The notes: generated from the sequence alone by a model not told the origin. Positions 1 through 8,620 are shown, numbered from the stretch's first letter. The stretch: DNA of 64,000 nucleotides from Oryzisolibacter propanilivorax (GCF_900103645.1 NZ_FNHP01000010.1:62001-126000); one strand, 5' to 3'. A program made the numbers and translations.

Positions 1-229
1 TGTCCGAGCCGACCTCGGCCAGGATGGACTTGATGGCCGCCTTGTTCTTGGGCTGGCCGGCGAAGGCGCCGTTCAGGTCCACCAGGTGCAGGCGGCGCGC
101 GCCGGCGTCCACCCAGCGCCGCGCCATGGCGGCCGGGTCTTCGCCGAAGGTCGTCGATTGGTCCATGTCACCTTGCTTGAGGCGAACGCAGTGGCCGTCC
201 TTGAGGTCGATGGCGGGGATGAGCAGCAT
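1..229 (-). CDS. hisA: HisA, phosphoribosylformimino-AICAR ribotide isomerase (partial, C-terminus outside window)
   Basis: Only the first 76 codons lie inside the window; the gene runs off the left edge. HisA performs the fourth step of histidine synthesis, the Amadori isomerisation of ProFAR to PRFAR, in the cytoplasm. The start [20 protein letters not shown] is the classic beginning of the TIM barrel, with the catalytic aspartate at position 8 in PAIDL. It follows hisH on the same strand with a 57-base gap, as in most proteobacterial his operons. Function is known from the family; the rest of the protein cannot be judged. Confidence 0.95.
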   Translation of the reverse strand, partial: MLLIPAIDLKDGHCVRLKQGDMDQSTTFGEDPAAMARRWVDAGARRLHLVDLNGAFAGQPKNKAAIKSILAEVGSD

Positions 230-286
230 GGTCGTGTGGTGCAAAGTGCGCCCTGCCGGGCGCGGCGGTTGCGGGAGGGGAAAGGC

Positions 287-955
287 TCAGGGTTTCCAGG
301 TCAGGAAGTTGCGGTACAGCCGCAGCCCGTGGGCAGCGCTCTTTTCCGGGTGGAACTGGGTGGCGAAGAGGTTGTCGCGGGCGATGGCGGCAGCGAACGG
401 GCCGCCGTAGTCGGCCTCGCCGGCGCAGTGCGCCGGGTTGTCGGGACGGGCGTAGAAGCTGTGCACGAAGTAGAAATAGCTCTCCTCAGGCACGCCGTCC
501 CACAGCGCATGCCGGCCATCGGCGCCGCAGGCCTGGCGCACGCGGTTCCAGCCCATCTGCGGCACCTTGTAGCGGCTGCCGTCGGGCTGCATGCGACCGG
601 CCAGATCGAATTTCAGCACCTGGCCGGCAATCAGCCCCAGGCCGGGCGTGTCGCCCTCCTCGCTGCGGTCGAGCAGCATCTGCATGCCGACGCACACGCC
701 GAACAGCGGCCGGCTGGCGGCCGCGTCCAGCACCGCCTGCTTGAGGCCGCTGGCGGCCAGCTCGGCCATGCAGTCGGGCATGGCGCCCTGGCCGGGCAGT
801 ACCACGCGGTCGGCGGCGGCCACGTCCTCGGGGCGGCTGGTGACCAGCACGCGGCAGTCCAGCCCCTCGGCCGCGGCCTGCACCGCCTGCGCCACCGAGC
901 GCAGGTTGCCCATGCCGTAATCGACCACGGCGACGGTAGTTGCTTGCATTTTCAT
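287..955 (-). CDS. hisH: HisH, glutamine amidotransferase subunit of imidazole glycerol phosphate synthase
   Basis: Class I glutaminase that supplies ammonia to HisF, which is expected beyond the left edge. The 222 residues contain the opening [13 protein letters not shown], the nucleophile cysteine at residue 88 in GVCVGMQ, and the C-terminal TQFHPEKS with the catalytic His and Glu. The reading frame is open back to an ATG at 976, but that extension lies inside a dispersed repeat, so I start at the ATG at 955 (MKMQATT); the next ATG at 949 is also possible. It lies between hisB and hisA, and a repeat copy fills the short gap to hisB. Confidence 0.93.
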   Translation of the reverse strand: MKMQATTVAVVDYGMGNLRSVAQAVQAAAEGLDCRVLVTSRPEDVAAADRVVLPGQGAMPDCMAELAASGLKQAVLDAAASRPLFGVCVGMQMLLDRSEEGDTPGLGLIAGQVLKFDLAGRMQPDGSRYKVPQMGWNRVRQACGADGRHALWDGVPEESYFYFVHSFYARPDNPAHCAGEADYGGPFAAAIARDNLFATQFHPEKSAAHGLRLYRNFLTWKP

Positions 956-994
956 AGCTGCAGGCGCTTTATTCATCAGGGCTCAATGCCTTTT
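948..994 (+). repeat. Dispersed Comamonadaceae-type repeat, copy R1
   Basis: Reads TTTTCATAGCTGCAGGCGC, then TTTATTCATCAGGGCTCAA. It matches other copies in this window (R6, R9, R11) in the core ATAGCTGC-GGC, an A/T-rich middle, and GGGCT. It overlaps the 5' end of hisH and separates hisH from hisB. Confidence 0.75.
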
Positions 995-1009
995 TGACCC
1001 AAAAACACG

Positions 1010-1645
1010 TCACAGCGCGCCCTTGGTGGACGGAATCACCCCGGCCATGCGCGGGTCGCGCTCCAGCGCCAGGCGCAGCGCGCGGGCGAAGGCCTTGAAC
1101 ACCGTCTCGCACTGGTGGTGGGCGTTGATGCCCTTCAGGTTGTCGATGTGAATGGTGGCCTGCGCGTGGTTAGCAAAACCCTGGAAGAACTCGTAGGTCA
1201 GCTGGGTGTCGAAGCCGCCGATGCTGGCCGCCGTGAACGGGATGTGCAGGTGCAGGCCCGGGCGGCCAGAAAAATCGATGACCACGCGCGACAGCGCCTC
1301 GTCCAGCGGCACATAGGCGTGGCCATAGCGGCTGATGCCTTTCTTGTCGCCCAGCGCACGCGCGAAGGCCTGGCCCAGCGTGATGCCCACGTCCTCCACC
1401 GTGTGGTGGCCGTCGATGTGCAGGTCGCCGTCGCACTCGATGTCCAGGTCGATCAGGCCGTGGCGCGCGATCTGCTCGAGCATGTGGTCGAAGAAGCCGA
1501 TGCCGGTGGCCAGGCGCGATTGGCCGCTGCCGTCCAGGTTGACGCGCACGCGGATGCGCGTCTCGGCGGTGTTGCGCGACACCTCGGCCGTGCGGTCGGC
1601 GTACAGGTCGGGAGAAGCGGAAGGAATGAGTGCGGAAGAAGTCAT
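1010..1645 (-). CDS. hisB: HisB, imidazoleglycerol-phosphate dehydratase
   Basis: Monofunctional IGP dehydratase of 211 residues, the normal size for the version without the phosphatase domain. The two metal-binding motifs are visible as HHTVEDVGI in the first half and NAHHQCET near the C-terminus. The ATG at 1645 (MTSSALIPS) overlaps the hisC stop in an ATGA arrangement, which fixes the start and implies translational coupling; an in-frame upstream ATG inside hisC is therefore unlikely. It carries out the seventh step of histidine synthesis, giving imidazole acetol phosphate for HisC. Confidence 0.95.
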   Translation of the reverse strand: MTSSALIPSASPDLYADRTAEVSRNTAETRIRVRVNLDGSGQSRLATGIGFFDHMLEQIARHGLIDLDIECDGDLHIDGHHTVEDVGITLGQAFARALGDKKGISRYGHAYVPLDEALSRVVIDFSGRPGLHLHIPFTAASIGGFDTQLTYEFFQGFANHAQATIHIDNLKGINAHHQCETVFKAFARALRLALERDPRMAGVIPSTKGAL

Positions 1646-2766
1646 AGCGAAGCCTCGAGCGCTGCCAGCATCTGTGCGTTGTCCTGCGCGCTGCCCACCG
1701 TCAGGCGCAGGCACTGCGCCAGCAGCGCGTGCATTGTAGAAACGTTCTTGACGAGGACCCCCCGGTCCTTCATGCCCTGGAAGGTGCGCGCCGCATCCGG
1801 CACGCGGACCAGCACCATGTTGGCCTGGCTGTCCCAGACGCGCTGCACGCCGGGCATGGCGCGCAGCCGCGCGATGAGCAGCTCGCGCTCGCCGCGCAGC
1901 TCGGCGGCCTGGTCGGCGAAGACGTCGGCGTGCTCGAGCGCGAACAGCGCCGCCTCACAGTTGAGCACGCTGATGTTGTAGGGCGGGCGCACCTTGTCGA
2001 TCTCGCCGACCAGCGCCGCCGGACCGATGAGATAGCCCAGGCGCACACCCGCCAGGCCGAACTTGGACAGCGTGCGCATCAAGAGCACGTGCGCGTTGCG
2101 CGCGGGCTCCGCGCGCATGCGCTCGATCCAGCTGCGGCTGGCGAACGGCTGGTAGGCCTCGTCGATGGCGACGATGCCGCCCTGCGCGGCCACCGCATCG
2201 ACGATGCGCTGCATGGCGCCCTCGTCCCACAGCGTGGCCGTGGGGTTGTTCGGATACGCCAGGTAGGTGATGGCCGGGTGGTGCGCGGCGATGGCGGCCA
2301 GCATGGCGCGCTCGTCCAGCTCGAAATCCGGTGTCAGCGGCACGCCGACGAAGTCCAGGCCCTGCAGCTGCGCGCTCATGGCGTACATGACGAAGCCCGG
2401 CACCGGCGCCAGCACCACGGCGCGGCGCCTGTCAGCGGCCGGCTGCGCGCAGGCCAGCGCCAGCAGGCTGATCAGCTCGTCCGAGCCGTTGCCCAGCATC
2501 AGCGCGCTGCCCTCGGGCGCGCCGGCGTGCGCGGCCAGGGCAGCCTTGAGCGCCTCTTGGCGCGCGCCGCCGGGGTAGCGGTTGAGCTGCAGCGCTCCCA
2601 GGCGCTCGCCCAGCGCGCGCTGCAGCGCGGGCGGCAGGGAAAACGGGTTCTCCATCGCGTCCAGCTTCAGCAGGCCATCGGACGGCGCGACGTGGTAGGC
2701 GTGCATGGCGCGCACGTCGGGACGGATGCGGGACAACGGGGAAGGCGCGGGGACGGAGGGATTCAT
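1642..2766 (-). CDS. hisC: HisC, histidinol-phosphate aminotransferase
   Basis: PLP-dependent class I/II aminotransferase of 374 residues that converts imidazole acetol phosphate to histidinol phosphate. The Schiff-base lysine is K235 in [20 protein letters not shown] and the C-terminal arginine region VGSAQDNAQ fit the family. I take the ATG at 2766 (MNPSVPAP), because the frame upstream runs antisense-like through the RHH-PIN gene. The TGA overlaps the hisB ATG by four bases. The gene directly upstream on the same strand is the RHH-PIN fusion, 44 bases away, so hisC may be co-transcribed with it rather than with hisD. Confidence 0.94.
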   Translation of the reverse strand: MNPSVPAPSPLSRIRPDVRAMHAYHVAPSDGLLKLDAMENPFSLPPALQRALGERLGALQLNRYPGGARQEALKAALAAHAGAPEGSALMLGNGSDELISLLALACAQPAADRRRAVVLAPVPGFVMYAMSAQLQGLDFVGVPLTPDFELDERAMLAAIAAHHPAITYLAYPNNPTATLWDEGAMQRIVDAVAAQGGIVAIDEAYQPFASRSWIERMRAEPARNAHVLLMRTLSKFGLAGVRLGYLIGPAALVGEIDKVRPPYNISVLNCEAALFALEHADVFADQAAELRGERELLIARLRAMPGVQRVWDSQANMVLVRVPDAARTFQGMKDRGVLVKNVSTMHALLAQCLRLTVGSAQDNAQMLAALEASL

Positions 2767-2810
2767 CGGGCTCACCGGACTTGTCTGAAAAATCGGGACG
2801 GCGGGTGTTG

Positions 2811-3515
2811 TCAGGCCTGCGGCAGCAACGCGCAATGCTGCGGGTGCAGCACCTGCACGCCGCCGAACAGCGCGCCGTGCGGCAGCGCCAGCGACAGCAG
2901 CTGGCCGCAGCCGCTGTGCTGCGCGGCGGCCAGCGACAGGCAGTCGCCCCAGGCCAGCTGGTGGCGCGTCTGCAGCGCCCAGGCGGTCTCGAGCGTGGCG
3001 GCATCGACCTGCCAGGGCGTCCAGGCGTGGTAGCGGCGGATGGCGGCGCGCGCGTCGCCCTGCGGCATGGGCGGGCGGGCGTGCACCGTCGCGGCTTCGT
3101 AGAACTCGGCCAGCACCACGCTGCTGACGCGCCCGGCGCGCTCGCGCCACAGCACGTCCAGGGCGGCGCGCACCTGGGTGTGCACAGCCGTTTGCGCGCC
3201 GTCCTCGGCGGCCAGCAGCACGGCGGTATCGACAAACACCGGCTGCGTCAGCGGGCAGTCGAGGGCTTCGGCGCCGCTCTCCAGCGGTTGCGCCGGCGTG
3301 CGGCCGAAGCCGCAGGCGGCGGCGCTGCCGCCCGAGCGCCAGTTGCGCTCGTCGGTGCGCCAGGCGAGATAAGCGCGCTCATAGGCATCCTCGCGCCGCT
3401 GCAGCTCGCCCAGGAAGTCACCCACCATGCGCGACACGCTGGTGCCCCGGCGCGCCGCCTCAATGCGGGCCCATTCGAGCACCGGATCATCGACCGTGAT
3501 GGTGACGTTCTTCAT
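2811..3515 (-). CDS. Fused ribbon-helix-helix / PIN-domain protein (toxin-antitoxin-like single gene)
   Basis: 234 residues with two recognisable parts. Residues 1-40 (MKNVTITVDD, VLEWARIEAARRGTSVSRMV) are a ribbon-helix-helix domain of the kind found in antitoxins. Residues about 92-225 are a PIN ribonuclease-like domain with acidic residues at D96 (FVDTAVLL), E137 (VVLAEFYE) and D191 (WGDCLSLAAA). Residues 41-91 form an Ala/Gly-rich linker. In the usual VapBC-like arrangement these are two genes; here one uninterrupted frame joins them. The fourth acidic position is not evident: residues 206-214 read LLSLALPHG, where relatives usually carry an acidic pair. Two palindromes just upstream look like RHH operators. 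Whether it is a toxin, an inert remnant or a regulator cannot be decided from sequence. Confidence 0.82.
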   Translation of the reverse strand: MKNVTITVDDPVLEWARIEAARRGTSVSRMVGDFLGELQRREDAYERAYLAWRTDERNWRSGGSAAACGFGRTPAQPLESGAEALDCPLTQPVFVDTAVLLAAEDGAQTAVHTQVRAALDVLWRERAGRVSSVVLAEFYEAATVHARPPMPQGDARAAIRRYHAWTPWQVDAATLETAWALQTRHQLAWGDCLSLAAAQHSGCGQLLSLALPHGALFGGVQVLHPQHCALLPQA

Positions 3516-3527
3516 AAGGGCGAGCTT

Positions 3528-3557
3528 ACACGAAATTCGTGTTGCACGATTTTCGTG
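3528..3557. promoter_or_regulatory. Tandem palindromic operators between the RHH-PIN gene and sir2
   Basis: A perfect palindrome ACACGAAATTCGTGT (3528-3542, centre 3535) is followed by CACGATTTTCGTG (3545-3557, five-base arms, centre 3551). The half-site CACGAA or CACGA occurs four times and the centres are 16 bases apart, suitable for two RHH dimers binding cooperatively. The first site begins 12 bases before the RHH-PIN start codon. Autorepression by the N-terminal RHH domain, possibly also affecting the divergent sirtuin, is inference. Confidence 0.7.
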
Positions 3558-3603
3558 TCGGCCACCTTCTGCACGAACACGCCATCCTTTCTATGCTTGC
3601 GCC

Positions 3604-4545
3604 ATGCCTGTCGCCACGCCCGCATCTTCCGAAAAAGCCGCTGCTCCTGGCCAAGCTGCAGCGCCAGACGGCAGCCCTGCACTGTCGGACCCTGCGCTGC
3701 TGCCTGCCCCGCTGACACTGCTGCGCAACGCACCGCGCTGGACAGTGCTGACCGGCGCCGGCATCAGCACCGGCAGTGGCATCCCCGACTACCGCGACGC
3801 CGCCGGCGCCTGGAAGCGCCCGGCGCCGGTGATGTTCCAGGACTTCATGGCGCACGCCGCCACGCGCCGGCGCTACTGGGCGCGCAGCCTGATCGGCTGG
3901 CCGGTCTTTGCCCGTGCCCAGCCCAACGCCGCGCACCAGGCGCTGGCGCAGCTGCAGGCGGCAGGATACGTGGGCACCCTGATCACGCAGAACGTGGACG
4001 GACTGCACCAGCGCGCCGGCAGCACCGGCGTGATCGACCTGCACGGGCGGCTGGACCAGACGGTGTGCATGGGCTGCGGCCGGCGCGCACCGCGCGAAGA
4101 GTTCCAGCAGGCCCTGCTGCAGGCCAACCCCGGCTGGGCGCACTGGCGCGCACCCGTGGCGCCAGACGGCGACGCCGACCTGCAAGGCGTGGATTTCAGC
4201 GCTTTTGCTGTCCCGCCCTGCCCGCTGTGCGGCGGCATCGTCAAGCCGGATGTCGTGCTCTACGGCGAGAACGTACCGCGAGAGCGCGTGCAGGCAGCGC
4301 TGCAGGCGCTGGAGCAAAGCGACCTGCTGCTGGTCGTGGGCAGCTCCCTGATGGTGTATTCAGGGTTGCGCTTCGTGCATGCGGCACGCGAGCGCGGCCT
4401 GCCGGTGGCGGCCATCAATCTCGGGCGCACGCGGGCGGACGAACTGCTGATGCTGAAGGTAACGGCGCCCTGTGCGGACGTGCTGCAGATGCTGGCGCGC
4501 AGCCTTGCCCAGCCTGCCGCAACCGCTACGGCAGCCACGCGGTAA
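3604..4545 (+). CDS. Sir2-family NAD-dependent protein deacylase
   Basis: Sirtuin of 313 residues. The NAD-binding GAGIS motif is at residues 51-55, GIPDYRD follows at 59-65, TQNVD at 128-132, and the catalytic histidine is H147 in DLHG. The zinc ribbon has C155/C158 (CMGC) and C206/C209 (CPLC), separated by a longer loop than in CobB. GSSLMVYS and INLGRTRAD complete the Rossmann fold. The first 30 residues are a low-complexity Ala/Pro extension. It diverges from the RHH-PIN gene and the 88 bases between them hold the operators, so shared control is plausible. By family it is expected to remove acyl groups from lysines using NAD; no substrate is suggested by the context. Confidence 0.9.
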   Translation: MPVATPASSEKAAAPGQAAAPDGSPALSDPALLPAPLTLLRNAPRWTVLTGAGISTGSGIPDYRDAAGAWKRPAPVMFQDFMAHAATRRRYWARSLIGWPVFARAQPNAAHQALAQLQAAGYVGTLITQNVDGLHQRAGSTGVIDLHGRLDQTVCMGCGRRAPREEFQQALLQANPGWAHWRAPVAPDGDADLQGVDFSAFAVPPCPLCGGIVKPDVVLYGENVPRERVQAALQALEQSDLLLVVGSSLMVYSGLRFVHAARERGLPVAAINLGRTRADELLMLKVTAPCADVLQMLARSLAQPAATATAATR

Positions 4546-4565
4546 GCAGTGCCACGGCCCATGCG

Positions 4566-6032
4566 TCACGCCGCCCGCGCCACTTCTTCCTGCAGCAGCT
4601 GCCCGGCGATCTCGCCCACGCGCCGCAGCCCCTCCAGATGTGCCTCGCCCCATTCCCCACCCAGCCCGATGCGCAGGCAATTGCGAAAGCGCCCGCTGGC
4701 GCTGAACAGCGTACCCGGTGCCACCAGAATGCCCTCGGTCAGGCAGGCTTCGTGCAGCCGCAGCGCGTCCAGCCCGCGCGGCAGCGCCAGCCACAGCAGC
4801 AGGCCTCCGGGCGGGTCGCTCACGCGCGTGCCGCGCGGAAAGTGCATGGCAATGGCTTCGCGCGCGGCCTGCACCCGGGCACCGGCCCGCGCGCGCAGGG
4901 TGCGCATGGCGGCGGCGTGGCCGGGCTGGGTGATCAGGTCGGCCAGCGCCAGCTCCAGCACCGGCGACTGGCCGCCCGACTGCACGTCCTGCAGGCGGTG
5001 CACCTCGCGCTGCCAGCGCCCGGCCTCGACCCAGCCCAGGCGCAGGCCCGGCGCCAGCGTCTTGGAAAACGAGCCGCACAACATGACGTGGCCGCGGTCG
5101 TCGTATGACTTGACGCTGCGGCGCATCTCGTCGCCATCGGCCAGGTCGTTGTAGATCGCGTCCTCGATCACCGCCACGCCGTGGCGCGCGGCCAGCTGCG
5201 CCAGGCGCCGGCGCTCGGCCTGCGGCAGGCAGGCGCCCAGCGGGTTGCTCAGCGTGGGCACCAGCAGCACGGCCTTGACGGGTTGCGTCTCCAGCGCCAG
5301 CTGCAGCGCGTCCAGCGACAGGCCATGGCGCGGGTGCGTGGGGATTTCCAGCGCACGCAGGTGCAGGCTCTGCAGCACCTCCAGGAAGGAGAAGTGCGTT
5401 GGCGACTCCAGCGCCACCACGTCGCCCGGCCGGGTGACGGCGCGCAGGCACAGCGCGATGGCATCCATGCAGCCGCCGGTGACGACGATGCGCTCGGGGT
5501 CCAGCGTGCAGCCCAGGCTGGCGGCGTAGCGCGCCAGCGCCCGGCGCGCCTCGGGCTGGCCGGTGGCCGACGGATAGGCATACAGCAAACCGTGGTGGCG
5601 CTGCACCGCGCGCGCCACGGCGCGGCGCACGCGCTCGGTGTCCAGCAGGTCCGGGCCGGGCGTGCCGCTGCTGTACGACAGCAGGTGGTCGGGCTGCGCC
5701 TGTCCCAGCACGCGCTGGCCCAGCCAGTCCACGGCCACGGCGCGCGGCCGGGGCGAGGCGCGCACAGCGGCCGGCGCGGTCAGCGGCGCGGGTTGCGGGC
5801 CGCTGCGCGGCGCGACGAAGAAGCCCGAGCGCGGGCGGGCGACGACCAGCCGCGCGTCCTCCAGCCAGTGCAGCGCCTGCACCACCGTCGTCGGCGCTGC
5901 GCCGTGCTGGCGCGCCAGCGCGCGCACCGAGGGCAGGCGCTCACCGCGCGCCAGCGTGCCGTTGCGGATGAGTTCGGCCCACTGGCCGGCGATCTGCTGG
6001 TACAGGGGCAAGGCGTCGGCGGCACAGGTCAT
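4566..6032 (-). CDS. MocR-type transcriptional regulator (GntR winged helix fused to aminotransferase-like domain)
   Basis: 488 residues. Residues about 8-77 are a GntR winged helix (LYQQIAGQWAELI, GERLPSVRALARQ, TTVVQAL), and residues about 110-480 are a fold-type I aminotransferase-like domain with the PLP-binding lysine K324 in GSFSKTLAPGLRLGW. Such proteins bind PLP and use the transferase-like part to sense an amine or a vitamin B6 vitamer. Start at the ATG at 6032 (MTCAADALPLY). It is divergent from a DUF2917 gene, with TGTAC motifs in the shared interval. The 3' end converges with sir2, 20 bases apart. The regulated gene is not known; the neighbour is the obvious candidate. Confidence 0.9.
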   Translation of the reverse strand: MTCAADALPLYQQIAGQWAELIRNGTLARGERLPSVRALARQHGAAPTTVVQALHWLEDARLVVARPRSGFFVAPRSGPQPAPLTAPAAVRASPRPRAVAVDWLGQRVLGQAQPDHLLSYSSGTPGPDLLDTERVRRAVARAVQRHHGLLYAYPSATGQPEARRALARYAASLGCTLDPERIVVTGGCMDAIALCLRAVTRPGDVVALESPTHFSFLEVLQSLHLRALEIPTHPRHGLSLDALQLALETQPVKAVLLVPTLSNPLGACLPQAERRRLAQLAARHGVAVIEDAIYNDLADGDEMRRSVKSYDDRGHVMLCGSFSKTLAPGLRLGWVEAGRWQREVHRLQDVQSGGQSPVLELALADLITQPGHAAAMRTLRARAGARVQAAREAIAMHFPRGTRVSDPPGGLLLWLALPRGLDALRLHEACLTEGILVAPGTLFSASGRFRNCLRIGLGGEWGEAHLEGLRRVGEIAGQLLQEEVARAA

Positions 6033-6042
6033 GCCGCGATTC

Positions 6043-6123
6043 TGTACGGGTGCGGGCGGCGCAGGGCAGTACAGACGAGCGCTGCACCGACCAACACAGC
6101 CGTCCCTGCAGCGCCGGCTGTAC
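6043..6123. promoter_or_regulatory. Possible MocR operator region (three TGTAC/GTACA motifs)
   Basis: The 152-base interval between the divergent MocR and DUF2917 genes holds TGTAC at 6043-6047, GTACA at 6069-6073 and TGTAC at 6119-6123. Separated half-sites of this sort are typical of MocR regulators, but no binding motif is known for this one, so this is a pattern only. Confidence 0.35.
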
Positions 6124-6184
6124 CAATGCACGGCGCGGCCGTCTGTGGCTGGCGGCGCGGAGTGCAGGGGGCGAGAGTGCAGGC

Positions 6185-6529
6185 ATGCAACACACCGCCC
6201 CGCTCTTGTCGTTTCGCTGGCCCGCCTGGGCCCTTCCGCGCACCCTGCCCGGCGCCCTGCCTGCCTGGCAGGAATGTCATCTGGCGCCCGGCCAGGCGCC
6301 GCGACTGCTGGTCGTGCCGCGTGGCACGCGTCTGCTGCTGCAGGTTGGCCAGGGCCAAGTCTGGCTGACCTGCGAGGGCCAGCCGAGGGATCATTTTCTG
6401 GAGGCTGATGCCGCAGCGCAAGCGGATGGCAACGCACCTCTGGTCATCGCCGGGCCGGCGCGACTGCACGTCGGCACCGCGGGGGCCAGCGCGGCGGCGG
6501 TGCTGCGCTGGCGCTGGCTGCAGGGCTGA
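6185..6529 (+). CDS. DUF2917 domain-containing small protein
   Basis: 114 residues. The core LAPGQAPRLLVVP, LQVGQGQVWLTCEG and DHFLEADAA matches the DUF2917 family, a cupin-like small beta protein whose members often sit beside MocR or LysR regulators in Burkholderiales. No signal peptide or metal site is evident. The start is the ATG at 6185. It is divergent from the MocR gene, so it is likely to be the regulated partner. The molecular function of the family is unknown. Confidence 0.75.
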   Translation: MQHTAPLLSFRWPAWALPRTLPGALPAWQECHLAPGQAPRLLVVPRGTRLLLQVGQGQVWLTCEGQPRDHFLEADAAAQADGNAPLVIAGPARLHVGTAGASAAAVLRWRWLQG

Positions 6530-6551
6530 CGGCCCCGCGCGGCGCAGCGGC

Positions 6552-7883
6552 TCAGCACTGCGCGGTGGGCAGCAGCCGCATCTCCGCCGCCCGCGCATGC
6601 GCCTGCAGCCCCTCGCCGTGCGCCAGCACGCTGGCGATGCGGCCCAGCTCCTGCGCGCCCTGCTCGCTGACCTCGATCAGGCTGCTGCGCTTCTGGAAGT
6701 CGTATACGCCCAGCGGCGAGGAAAACCGCGCCGTGCCGCTGGTGGGCAGCACGTGGTTCGGGCCGGCGCAGTAGTCGCCCAGGCTCTCGGAGGTGTAGGC
6801 CCCCAGGAAGATGGCGCCGGCGTGCCTGAGCAGCGGCTCCCAGCGGTGCGGGTCGCGGCTGGAGACTTCCAGATGCTCGGGCGCGATGCGGTTGCTGATG
6901 GCGCAGGCCTCTTCCATGTCGCGCGTGTGGATCAGCGCGCCGCGGTCGGTCAGGCTCTTGGCGATGATCTCGGCGCGCGGCATCTCGGGCAGCAGGCGGT
7001 CGATCTCGCGCTGCACGGCGTCGATGTAGGCGGCATCCGGGCACAGCAGGATGGACTGCGCCAGCTCGTCGTGCTCGGCCTGGGAAAACAGGTCCATCGC
7101 CACCCAGTCCGGGGGCGTCGAGCCGTCGGCCAGCACCAGGATCTCGCTGGGCCCGGCGATCATGTCAATGCCCACGGTGCCGAACACGCGCTTCTTGGCG
7201 CTGGCGACGTAGGCGTTGCCAGGACCGGTGATCTTGTCCACGCGCGGGATGGTCTGGGTGCCATGGGCCAGCGCGGCCACGGCCTGCGCGCCGCCCACGG
7301 TGAAGGCGCGGTGCACGCCGGCCACGTGCGCGGCGGCCAGCACCAGCGGGTTCTTGGCGCCGTGCGGCGTGGGCACGACCATGATGATCTCGGGCACGCC
7401 GGCCACCTGCGCGGGGATGGCGTTCATCAGCACGCTGCTGGGGTACGCCGCCTTGCCGCCGGGCACGTAGATGCCGACGCGGTCCAGCGGCGTCACCTTC
7501 TGGCCCAGCAGGGTGCCGTCCTCGTCGCGGTAGCTCCAGCTCTCGCCGCTGGCGCGGCGCTGGGCCTCGTGGTAGCGGCGCACGCGCGCGGCGGCGTCCT
7601 GCAGCGCCTGCTGCTGCACGGGCGGCAGCGACTCGAACGCGGCGCGCAGCTCATCGGCGTGCAGCTCCAGTTCGGGCACGTTTTGCGCATGCAGGCCGTC
7701 GAAGCGCTGGGTGTACTCCAGCAGCGCGGCGTCGCCGCGCGCACGCACGTCGGCCAGGATGTCGGCCACGCGCTGCTCGATGGCCGCGTCCTGTTCGGCC
7801 GACCAATGCAGGCGCTGCGTGAATTCCTGCTCGAAATTGCCGGAAGTCGTGGACAGGCGCAGGGGTGCAGCTACAAGATTCAT
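6552..7883 (-). CDS. hisD: HisD, histidinol dehydrogenase
   Basis: 443 residues, the full usual length. HisD oxidises L-histidinol to histidine in two NAD-dependent steps and uses zinc. [13 protein letters not shown], the metal-ligand segment [10 protein letters not shown], and the C-terminal [19 protein letters not shown] are all visible. It follows hisG with a 28-base gap. Its 3' end faces the DUF2917 gene, so hisD is separated from hisC by the accessory block at 2.77-6.55 kb. Confidence 0.95.
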   Translation of the reverse strand: MNLVAAPLRLSTTSGNFEQEFTQRLHWSAEQDAAIEQRVADILADVRARGDAALLEYTQRFDGLHAQNVPELELHADELRAAFESLPPVQQQALQDAAARVRRYHEAQRRASGESWSYRDEDGTLLGQKVTPLDRVGIYVPGGKAAYPSSVLMNAIPAQVAGVPEIIMVVPTPHGAKNPLVLAAAHVAGVHRAFTVGGAQAVAALAHGTQTIPRVDKITGPGNAYVASAKKRVFGTVGIDMIAGPSEILVLADGSTPPDWVAMDLFSQAEHDELAQSILLCPDAAYIDAVQREIDRLLPEMPRAEIIAKSLTDRGALIHTRDMEEACAISNRIAPEHLEVSSRDPHRWEPLLRHAGAIFLGAYTSESLGDYCAGPNHVLPTSGTARFSSPLGVYDFQKRSSLIEVSEQGAQELGRIASVLAHGEGLQAHARAAEMRLLPTAQC

Positions 7884-7911
7884 AGTAAGACCGGGCGGGT
7901 GCGGTAGGTTT

Positions 7912-8562
7912 TCAGGCGGGCGCCAGGGCGCTGGCGAAGGCCTCGATGATGCGCTTGAGCGGCGCCTGCTTGAGCTTCAGCGCGGCCTGGTTGACCACCA
8001 GGTGCGAGCTGATGTCCATGATCGGCTCGACCTCGACCAGGTGGTTGGCCTTGAGCGTGTTGCCGGTGGAGACCAGGTCCACGATGGCGTCGGCCAGGCC
8101 GGTGAGCGGCGCCAGCTCCATGCTGCCGTAGAGCTTGATCAGGTCCACGTGCACGCCCTTGGAGGCGAAGAACTCGCGCGCGATCGCGGTGTACTTGGTC
8201 GCCACCTTCAGGCGCGCGCCCTGGCGCACGGCCTGCGCGTAGTCGAAGTCGGCCCGCACGGCGACGCTGACGCGGCACTTGGCGATGCGCAGGTCCAGCG
8301 GGCGGAACAGCCCCTGGCCGCCGTGCTCGATCAGCGAGTCCTTGCCGGCCACGCCGAGGTCGGCGCCGCCGTACTGCACGTAGGTCGGCACGTCGCTGGC
8401 CCGCACCAGCACCACGCGCACCTCGGGCCGGCTGGTGGGCAGGATGAGCTTGCGCGACTTCTCCGGGTCTTCCAGCACCTCGATGCCGGCGGCGGCCAGC
8501 AGGGGCAGTGTTTCCTCGAAGATGCGGCCCTTGGACAGGGCCAGGGTGATGGGTGCGTTCAT
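7912..8562 (-). CDS. hisG: HisG, ATP phosphoribosyltransferase, short form
   Basis: First enzyme of histidine synthesis, joining ATP and PRPP. At 216 residues it is the short form, lacking the C-terminal regulatory domain, and such enzymes need HisZ for activity and feedback control; hisZ is not in this window. Visible features are [11 protein letters not shown], the segment [13 protein letters not shown], and the PRPP-site region [17 protein letters not shown] start at the ATG at 8562 (MNAPITLAL) because the frame upstream passes through a dispersed repeat. Confidence 0.94.
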   Translation of the reverse strand: MNAPITLALSKGRIFEETLPLLAAAGIEVLEDPEKSRKLILPTSRPEVRVVLVRASDVPTYVQYGGADLGVAGKDSLIEHGGQGLFRPLDLRIAKCRVSVAVRADFDYAQAVRQGARLKVATKYTAIAREFFASKGVHVDLIKLYGSMELAPLTGLADAIVDLVSTGNTLKANHLVEVEPIMDISSHLVVNQAALKLKQAPLKRIIEAFASALAPA

Positions 8563-8570
8563 TTCAAGCG

Positions 8571-8620
8571 AAATTGGCCTCCAGCCCTTATGCAGCAAAG
8601 GCCAGCAGCTATGGATTCAG
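8571..8620 (-). repeat. Dispersed repeat, copy R2 (reverse orientation)
   Basis: On the minus strand it reads CATAGCTGCTGGCCTTTGCT followed by GCATAAGGGCTGGAGGCCAA, the same layout as R1, R6 and R10. It occupies almost the whole gap between hisG and the bolA-type gene, the position where many Burkholderiales have murA. Confidence 0.75.

Noticed and set aside
2811-3515. Frameshift or separate antitoxin gene upstream of the PIN domain
   Set aside because: One continuous frame encodes both domains, and no second start with a ribosome-binding site was seen before the PIN part.
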